Source: DAONDQ01 sp035402645
Lineage (GTDB): Bacteria > Cloacimonadota > Cloacimonadia > Cloacimonadales > DAONDQ01
Assembly: GCA_035402645.1 (NCBI GenBank)
Contig: DAONDQ010000092.1
Location: 1 to 11,774 of the forward strand
DNA length: 11,774 nt
Direction: 5' to 3'
Shown here: positions 6,614 through 11,774 of the stretch, piece by piece
Layout: every line of letters starts with the position of its first letter
How positions within the stretch are numbered: position 1 is the first letter of the stretch
Translations under genes and position numbers: made by a program
Notes under the pieces: generated by a model
What the model was told of the DNA's origin: nothing
Seen by the model: only the letters and a program-made list of their open reading frames with translations
The model's database searches: none

Positions 6614-7639
6614 ATGGAGATTCGAGGCAAACATATAGCAATATTAGGTGGTGGAGCATGGGGACTTGCCCTGGCAAAACTGCTGAGTGAAAATGGGCAT
6701 CTTGTTCGGCTTTGGGAATTCAACCCCAAATATGTCGAAGTAATACTTGAGAAGAGAACGAATCCCTATTTGCTAGATGGGATTACCATTCCGGAATCCA
6801 TCTTTATCTCGAACCATATGCCTGAAGTTCTGCATGAACTGACAGATTATATCGTTCTTGCGATTCCGTCACAATTTCTGCGATCCTCGATCCATCAACA
6901 TAGTAATACCATTGCTTCGCTGCAACATCTGAAAGGAATTGTCAATGTTGCCAAGGGTGTAGAAGAAAATTCCCTGAAAAGAATGTCGGGAATCATTCAT
7001 GATGAACTTCCCCAATTCCCCATCGAAGCAATCATGACCTTATCCGGTCCTTCTCATGCCGAAGAGGTGGCTCGCAAAATCCCTACTGCTGTAGTGATCG
7101 CAGGGAAGAATGAAGTTCTACTGCGTGATATCCAGGAGATCTTCAGCAATCCTTATTTTAGAGTATATCGTTCCCATGACCTGGTAGGTGTGGAAATCGG
7201 GGGAGCAGTCAAGAATATCATTTCTATAGCTGCTGGGATCATTGATGGTATTGGCTACGGAGATAATACCAAAGGTGCATTGCTGATTCGCGGGATTGTC
7301 GAAATCCAGCGTCTTGGAGTTGCGTTGGGAGCAAATGCCGAAACATTTCTCGGATTGTCCGGGATGGGTGACCTCATTACAACAGCAATAAGTCCACACA
7401 GCAGAAACCGCCATGTGGGCTTTGAGATTGGTAAAGGGAAAAAACTTCAGGTCATTCTATCGGAAATGAAGGCAGTTGCGGAAGGTGTCGCTTCAACGAA
7501 ATCAGTCTATGATCTAAAAACCAAATACCAGATCGAAATGCCAATCACAGAAGAGATCTACCAGGTTCTATTTCATGATAAATCACCCTTGGAAGCAATC
7601 GTCCAGTTAATGACACGGAGCCTGAAAGAGGAGGTTTAG
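6614..7639 (+). CDS. gpsA: NAD(P)-dependent glycerol-3-phosphate dehydrogenase
   Basis: This 341-residue cytoplasmic enzyme reduces dihydroxyacetone phosphate to sn-glycerol 3-phosphate with NAD(P)H, supplying the backbone for membrane phospholipids. The length is normal for GpsA. The N-terminal Rossmann fold shows AILGGGAWGLALA with the dinucleotide-binding glycines at 12-17. The middle part has NVAKGVE (111-117) and LSGPSHAEEVA (143-153). The helical C-terminal domain carries GGAVKN with the catalytic Lys200, then DNTKGALLIRG (217-227), LSGMGDL (248-254), SRNRHVGF (263-270) and VAEGVASTKSV (288-298). The ATG at 6614 is chosen: an AGGAG site (6597-6601) lies 12 bases upstream, rather long. 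An upstream in-frame TTG at 6602 directly abuts that site and cannot be used with it. The gene stands alone, divergent from groEL, with a separate transcript for the next gene likely after 313 bases. Confidence 0.97.
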   Translation: MEIRGKHIAILGGGAWGLALAKLLSENGHLVRLWEFNPKYVEVILEKRTNPYLLDGITIPESIFISNHMPEVLHELTDYIVLAIPSQFLRSSIHQHSNTIASLQHLKGIVNVAKGVEENSLKRMSGIIHDELPQFPIEAIMTLSGPSHAEEVARKIPTAVVIAGKNEVLLRDIQEIFSNPYFRVYRSHDLVGVEIGGAVKNIISIAAGIIDGIGYGDNTKGALLIRGIVEIQRLGVALGANAETFLGLSGMGDLITTAISPHSRNRHVGFEIGKGKKLQVILSEMKAVAEGVASTKSVYDLKTKYQIEMPITEEIYQVLFHDKSPLEAIVQLMTRSLKEEV

Positions 7640-7699
7640 CCCATTATTGCCGGTATCGTTTCCTCAAGATTGTAGGAGAATGCTGATTTCAATCACACA

Positions 7700-7719
7700 A
7701 TGTTGACCTTCTTCAACAT
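7700..7719 (+). terminator. Weak candidate terminator of gpsA
   Basis: ATGTTGA-CCTTCT-TCAACAT is a perfect 7-bp stem with a 6-base loop, 60 bases after the gpsA stop. The nearest T-run (7727-7731) is separated by seven bases and the stem is AT-rich, so termination here is uncertain. Confidence 0.35.
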
Positions 7720-7742
7720 ATCATCCTTTTTATAAAACAGAC

Positions 7743-7751
7743 TGTTATAAT
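7743..7751 (+). promoter_or_regulatory. Extended -10 promoter element for the CotH/lamin-tail gene
   Basis: TGTTATAAT contains a perfect TATAAT (7746-7751) preceded by the TG of an extended -10 element. No good -35 lies 16-18 bases upstream, which is typical of extended -10 promoters. If used, the transcript has a leader of about 195 bases containing the inverted repeat at 7864-7888. Confidence 0.5.
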
Positions 7752-7863
7752 TTATATTCTCATATCTTTCTATATTTCATATCATTAGCTATGGTTACAA
7801 TAGATCATCCTTTATGGCTTGAATATTTCAATTACTGAAATTGGCGAAAGATGTTTTCGTTTT

Positions 7864-7888
7864 TTCGAGTAATTACTCGTTACTCGAA
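7864..7888. repeat. Inverted repeat with three CGAGTAA half-sites (putative operator)
   Basis: TTCGAGTAA (7864-7872) and TTACTCGAA (7880-7888) are perfect 9-base arms around a 7-base spacer, TTACTCG. The spacer is itself a third copy of the half-site, so 7866-7879 forms a separate perfect 14-bp palindrome, CGAGTAATTACTCG. It sits 64 bases before the start codon of the CotH gene. No T-run follows the stem on either strand, which argues against a terminator. Confidence 0.55.
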
Positions 7889-7942
7889 TTAATTATTTGA
7901 ATCAATCGATTTTGATATACATTAATTAAATCAGTATTGTTT

Positions 7943-7947
7943 GGAGG
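7943..7947 (+). promoter_or_regulatory. Ribosome binding site that fixes the CotH gene start
   Basis: GGAGG lies five bases before the ATG at 7953. It falls inside an alternative reading that would begin at the TTG of 7941, which rules that start out. The ATG also places the basic start of the signal peptide at the exact N-terminus. Confidence 0.85.
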
Positions 7948-7952
7948 CTAAG

Positions 7953-10900
7953 ATGAAAAAGAACATCATTGTGCTCTTTTTTATTTACATCCTTTTTATC
8001 CCGCTTCATGCAAGAGTTGTGATCAATGAATTCATGAGCTCTAATGCGGATGCCAATCTCGATTACTATGGTAATGCATCGGACTGGCTCGAAATATATA
8101 ATGATACACCTTCTTCTGTTACACTGACTGATTACTATCTTACTGATGATCCTGCAAATCTGATGAAATGGCGAATGCCTACCCTCGTTCTGGCATCTCA
8201 TGGATACAGGGTGATCTGGTGTTCGAATCGGAATATCGTTGCTCCAAACGGTGAAATTCATACGAGTTTTGCCATCAGTGCCGGTGGTGAACAACTATCT
8301 CTTGTCATGCCGGATGGAATAACCATTGTCGATCAGATAGGTCCCGTTTCTCTGGGAGAGAATTTCTCTTATGGCAGGCAACCAGATGGTTCAGATATAT
8401 TATGGTATTTTGCAGTTTCAACCCCTGCAACTTCGAATATCACAACCGGTTATTCCTCACAAGTGCCCGATCCGGTTCTATCTTCAGCATCAGGACTCTA
8501 TCAGGCAGGTTTTTCACTCACGGTTACTGAGGCTGATCTAGATGCTTCCCTCCACTATACAACTGATGGTTCGGAACCTACTGAATCATCCCCCATATTT
8601 CCCGGAACATTGAGCATTCATAGTATGGCAGGAACCCCAAACAATCTTTCCCTGATCCGCACGACTTTACCCAATAGTACATATGAACAGGATTTGTGGT
8701 ATCCACCACTAAGTGAAGTATTCAAGGGACAGGTAATCAGGGTGAAGGCATACAAAACCGGCGCCTATCCAAGTAATATAGTCACGGGTTCCTATTTTGT
8801 AGACTCAAATATTCTCAGTCGCTATCAAATGCCGGTTGTATCTCTTGTTTCAAATTACGAGAATTGGTTTGGATTGGATACGGGAATTATGATTGCCGGA
8901 AGCCATTATGATGGCGTCAATTGGGATACTGCCAACTTTGCCCAGGAAGGGACGGAATGGAACAAACCTGTCCACTTCGATTTCATCGATACAAACGGTT
9001 CACTTGCATATTCCTCAGATTGCGAGATCAATATACACGGTGGTGGTTCGCAAAGAATGTGCGTCAAATCTGTTAATCTAAAGGCGAAAAGCGGTTCATT
9101 CCATTACCAGTTCCTCCCCCAAAAAACGCTCTCTACTTACGACAGGCTCGTTCTCAGGAGCAGTGGGCAGGATTGGAAGGAAATTACTTTCAGAGATGTA
9201 TTTATGCAGCAGATTTCCAAGCATCTTGGATTTGGATACCAGGAATGGCGTCCTGTTGCTGTATTCATCAATGGTGAATTCTGGGGAAAACTCAATCTTC
9301 GTGATAAAATGGACGAGTATTTTGTAAAGAATGAATACAATATGGGATTAAGCGAATTTGATCTTCTTGAACATAGTGAAGAATTGGTTGTTGATAATGG
9401 TATCGATACGGACTACCTTGCCATGCTGGATTATATGAGCACTCACAGCATGGCAACCCAGTCTTATTATAATTACATTGGAACCCAAATGGATATAGAT
9501 GAGTTCACAAAATACTACACATCTCGCATCTATAATGGGAATATCGACTGGCCTTATAATAACTGCCGTTTCTTCCGCAAGAAGGTGATTTATACGCCTA
9601 ATGCTCCCTACGGTCAGGATGGACGCTGGCATTGGTTGAATTATGACTGTGATGATGGTTTTTTCCTATATAACGATGCAACCGTCAATACACTGGATGA
9701 TGCTCTTGTAACAACTGGTTGGAAAGCGGAATTCACACGCATTCCACGGTATCTTCTCGCCAATACCCAGTATAAATACAAATTCATCAATTGTTTCGCA
9801 GATATGCTCAATACCTGCTATCTTCCTACTCGTGTAGTGTCGGTCATTCATTCATGCACGACAGCAGTGTATCCAATTATGGCTGAACATATCAACAGGT
9901 GGGTTTTACCTACTGATATGAACGAATGGAATACCTGGATCGATAAGGCGAAGGCCTTTGCACAGGACAGGCCTGCAAATCTGCGAAACCACATAAAGAC
10001 ACAGTTTCGTTTAAGCGGAACATATAATCTTACTTTGAACGTGAATTCCAATTCCATGGGATACTTTAATATCAATATGACACGTCTCGATTCTCAGACT
10101 CCTGGTGTTGCATCTTCTCCCTATCCATGGACCGGGGTGTATTTCAAAAGTGTTCCTGTGGCAATCAAAGCGAAACCATATGCAGGGTATCAGTTTGTCA
10201 GTTGGATTGAATATCCCACAGTTACTTCCGATAGCCTGAATTTGAATTTATCAGCAAATACCACAGTTACCGCTGTGTTCGCCCCGATCGTATATGGTGG
10301 TGATACCATGAATCCTCCTGCTTACCTATTATCGAATGGACCTTATTCAATGATGAGTTTTGCTGATACTACAACGGCAGGTACATATCCACCCTATATG
10401 CGCATACAGCAGACAAGAGTCGTTGATCCGGGATTGTCCCAAGAAATGACAGATCCATATACATTGGCATATAATCTGACATCAAAAACCAGAGTATTAG
10501 GATTGAATGGCAGTGGAATCGGATTCATCAATACCGGAGCCACTGATCTTTGGGAACCCGGTGCATCCGGTCGTGATCTGGGTGCAGCAGTCTTGGGCTT
10601 GGATACCTGGGGTGTATCCAATATCAAATTGTTGTGGCGCGGTGGAACTGTTCTCCCCAACACCAGGGTTTATAAGATCAGGCTTCAATATAGAATCGGA
10701 ACGACCGGCTCTTTCAGTGATGTTCTGTTTGGGGGAAATCCGGTTGAATATACGCGGAATACTGTTGCTGACCACAATCAGGTCTTTGGACCTATATCAT
10801 TGCCAACCGCACTTGAAAATCAGCCTTATGTTCAACTACGATGGAAATATTACTGGTATTCAGGAACCAGCAGTTCAAGATGTGAGTTAAGAATTGACGA

Positions 10901-11606
10901 TATTATAGTCTGGTCTGGAGAATTACCATCACCGGATTCTCTAAGTATCAATGAAATGATGTCAAGCAATGCGACACACCTCAATCCTCCCTACCTCGAT
11001 GAAGACTCTGCACCAAGTGACTGGATTGAAATTTATAACGCAAGCACTACACCTGCGAATGTCACAGGATACTTCCTTTCTGATGATCCTATGAATCTGC
11101 AGAAATGGATGTTTCCCCCCATGACACTTGCAGCCCATTCTTTCACTGTAGTCTGGGCTTCAGATAAAGACAGGCAGAATCCTGCTTCTCAACTACATAC
11201 GAATTTCAAGATAAGCCAGGAAGGTGAAATCCTCTCCATTACATCACGTAATGGTACAACCGTCATGAATCAGTTACCGGCAAATTTGGTTCCTTCAGAT
11301 CGATCATTCGGAGTCATGCCGGATGGTTCTACGAGTTACAGTTTCTTTATCTCCCCAACACCAGGAAGTACAAATTATTTTGTACTCACGACACCTATAA
11401 ATCCAGCGATTTCAGACTCTCTTGGAGTGATACACGTTCATTGGGATTCAGTTCCATTTGCAACTCAATATAAGATATATTCGCAGAACATGCCTAATGG
11501 TGAATGGACGTTAAGAGCAACGATTCCCGCTCCACAAACTGAATGGATTGAAACCGATACATCCGGTCGGATATACTTATACCGGATTGTTTCTTCTACC
11601 TATTGA
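7953..11606 (+). CDS. Secreted CotH kinase-like protein with two lamin-tail domains
   Basis: This 1217-residue exported protein has a signal peptide (1-20, MKK then a hydrophobic core ending LHA). Domain 1 is a lamin-tail beta-sandwich (about 21-161: VVINEFMSSN, SDWLEIYN, LTDDPANLMKW). Next is a chitobiase-type C-terminal domain (about 173-283: LHYTTDGSEPT). The CotH kinase-like domain (about 290-680) has the HGGGSQR loop (362-368), VFINGEFWGKLNLRDKMDEY (437-456), IDWPYNNCRFFRKK and the metal-binding-type NYDCDDGF (563-570). An InlB-type beta repeat follows (about 691-779, GYQFVSWIE), then a jelly-roll-like region (about 790-989), a second lamin-tail domain (about 997-1142: SINEMMSSN, SDWIEIYN, LSDDPMNLQKW) and a terminal FnIII-like domain (about 1145-1217, ending YRIVSSTY). 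Some CotH proteins are ATP-dependent kinases of spore-coat proteins; whether this one is active is unknown. It is probably a cell-surface protein, transcribed alone. Confidence 0.95.
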   Translation: MKKNIIVLFFIYILFIPLHARVVINEFMSSNADANLDYYGNASDWLEIYNDTPSSVTLTDYYLTDDPANLMKWRMPTLVLASHGYRVIWCSNRNIVAPNGEIHTSFAISAGGEQLSLVMPDGITIVDQIGPVSLGENFSYGRQPDGSDILWYFAVSTPATSNITTGYSSQVPDPVLSSASGLYQAGFSLTVTEADLDASLHYTTDGSEPTESSPIFPGTLSIHSMAGTPNNLSLIRTTLPNSTYEQDLWYPPLSEVFKGQVIRVKAYKTGAYPSNIVTGSYFVDSNILSRYQMPVVSLVSNYENWFGLDTGIMIAGSHYDGVNWDTANFAQEGTEWNKPVHFDFIDTNGSLAYSSDCEINIHGGGSQRMCVKSVNLKAKSGSFHYQFLPQKTLSTYDRLVLRSSGQDWKEITFRDVFMQQISKHLGFGYQEWRPVAVFINGEFWGKLNLRDKMDEYFVKNEYNMGLSEFDLLEHSEELVVDNGIDTDYLAMLDYMSTHSMATQSYYNYIGTQMDIDEFTKYYTSRIYNGNIDWPYNNCRFFRKKVIYTPNAPYGQDGRWHWLNYDCDDGFFLYNDATVNTLDDALVTTGWKAEFTRIPRYLLANTQYKYKFINCFADMLNTCYLPTRVVSVIHSCTTAVYPIMAEHINRWVLPTDMNEWNTWIDKAKAFAQDRPANLRNHIKTQFRLSGTYNLTLNVNSNSMGYFNINMTRLDSQTPGVASSPYPWTGVYFKSVPVAIKAKPYAGYQFVSWIEYPTVTSDSLNLNLSANTTVTAVFAPIVYGGDTMNPPAYLLSNGPYSMMSFADTTTAGTYPPYMRIQQTRVVDPGLSQEMTDPYTLAYNLTSKTRVLGLNGSGIGFINTGATDLWEPGASGRDLGAAVLGLDTWGVSNIKLLWRGGTVLPNTRVYKIRLQYRIGTTGSFSDVLFGGNPVEYTRNTVADHNQVFGPISLPTALENQPYVQLRWKYYWYSGTSSSRCELRIDDIIVWSGELPSPDSLSINEMMSSNATHLNPPYLDEDSAPSDWIEIYNASTTPANVTGYFLSDDPMNLQKWMFPPMTLAAHSFTVVWASDKDRQNPASQLHTNFKISQEGEILSITSRNGTTVMNQLPANLVPSDRSFGVMPDGSTSYSFFISPTPGSTNYFVLTTPINPAISDSLGVIHVHWDSVPFATQYKIYSQNMPNGEWTLRATIPAPQTEWIETDTSGRIYLYRIVSSTY

Positions 11607-11626
11607 TTCTCTCCAAAATAGATAAA

Positions 11627-11655
11627 AGAATACTCCTCTAAATAGGGGTATTTTC
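11627..11655 (+). terminator. Candidate terminator after the CotH gene (first hairpin)
   Basis: A stem of about ten pairs, including G-T pairs, joins 11627-11636 (core AATACTCC) to 11646-11655 (core GGGGTATT) around a 9-base loop. The 3' arm itself runs into TTTT. It begins 21 bases after the stop codon. The short T-run makes it weaker than the next hairpin. Confidence 0.6.
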
Positions 11656-11675
11656 AACCCATTATATAGAAAATG

Positions 11676-11700
11676 GTCAGTTTTTCGACTGACCTTTTTT
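11676..11700 (+). terminator. Rho-independent terminator after the CotH gene (second hairpin, possibly bidirectional)
   Basis: GGTCAGT and ACTGACC form a perfect 7-bp stem around a TTTTCG loop, followed directly by a run of T on the plus strand. On the minus strand the same stem is followed by ATTTTC, so it could also stop transcription arriving from the 5S rRNA gene on the right. Confidence 0.85.
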
Positions 11701-11737
11701 GTTATGGGATAAAAAAAATTGCCGGGGGTGTAAGATG

Positions 11738-11774
11738 ACGGCGACCTACTCTTCCGCACAGTTGCCCGTGTAGT
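11738..11774 (-). rRNA. rrf: 5S ribosomal RNA, 3' end only (partial)
   Basis: Read on the minus strand, the edge holds GCGGAAGAGTAGGTCGCCG, the conserved 3' part of bacterial 5S rRNA (loop E / helix IV region GAGAGTAGGTCGCCG and start of the helix I 3' strand). The exact 3' end is uncertain by several bases; it probably lies between 11731 and 11740. A run of eight T on the minus strand (about 11718-11711) follows. The rest of the gene, and probably 23S and 16S rRNA, lie beyond the window to the right. Confidence 0.85.

Larger units (their letters stand above)
7640..7952. other. AT-rich regulatory region between gpsA and the CotH/lamin-tail gene
   Basis: No gene is seen in this 313-base stretch. 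It is much more AT-rich than the flanking genes. It holds a weak hairpin after gpsA (7700-7719), an extended -10 promoter (7743-7751) and a strong inverted repeat (7864-7888), each listed separately. Several short inverted repeats such as TTGAATATTTCAA near 7820 lie between them. Confidence 0.6.

Noticed and set aside
7864..7888. Inverted repeat as a terminator for gpsA
   Set aside because: It is 225 bases from the gpsA stop, and the T-run lies before, not after, the stem on the plus strand.
7941..7952. TTG start adding four residues to the CotH protein
   Set aside because: It would place the ribosome binding site inside the coding sequence and put acidic residues before the signal peptide.

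Overview
The window looks like a chromosomal contig from an uncultured, moderately AT-rich anaerobic bacterium. The best guess is the Cloacimonadota or a related Fibrobacterota/Marinimicrobia-type lineage. That rests on the combination of lamin-tail/CotH surface proteins, secreted FnIII-rich proteins whose C-terminus ends in a Y-R-(I/V)-x-S-S-T type strand, and a GroEL with a GGM-repeat tail; it is inference, not proof. A run of ten N (3146-3155) marks a scaffold join. The right edge cuts into a 5S rRNA gene, a classic place for an assembly to break.

Left third (1-4364, minus strand): a tightly packed three-gene cassette of unknown function, read from 4364 towards 1. It encodes (i) a large secreted/membrane protein with a signal peptide, FnIII-like modules, a coiled coil, a transmembrane helix and a DUF6754-like alpha/beta domain, split only by the N gap; (ii) a six-helix integral membrane protein; and (iii) a membrane-anchored alpha/beta protein running off the window. 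Gene spacings are 8 and 12 bases, with Shine-Dalgarno sites touching the preceding stop codons. A perfect 19-nt palindrome sits just before the first gene's ribosome binding site. The soluble domains of the first and third genes appear distantly related, so the cassette may build one membrane complex.

Middle (4555-7639): groEL on the minus strand, without an adjacent groES, has a degenerate CIRCE operator (HrcA site) overlapping its promoter and a strong UUCG-loop terminator. Divergently transcribed across a 365-base intergenic region is gpsA, glycerol-3-phosphate dehydrogenase of phospholipid synthesis.

Right third (7640-11774): a 313-base AT-rich regulatory region with an extended -10 promoter and a strong inverted repeat precedes a 1217-residue secreted protein. 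Its order is signal peptide, lamin-tail domain, chitobiase-type C-terminal domain, CotH kinase-like domain, InlB-type repeat, jelly-roll-like region, second lamin-tail domain and terminal FnIII-like domain. Two hairpin terminators follow, and the 3' end of a 5S rRNA gene converges from the right edge. No mobile element, CRISPR array, integrase or tRNA was seen.
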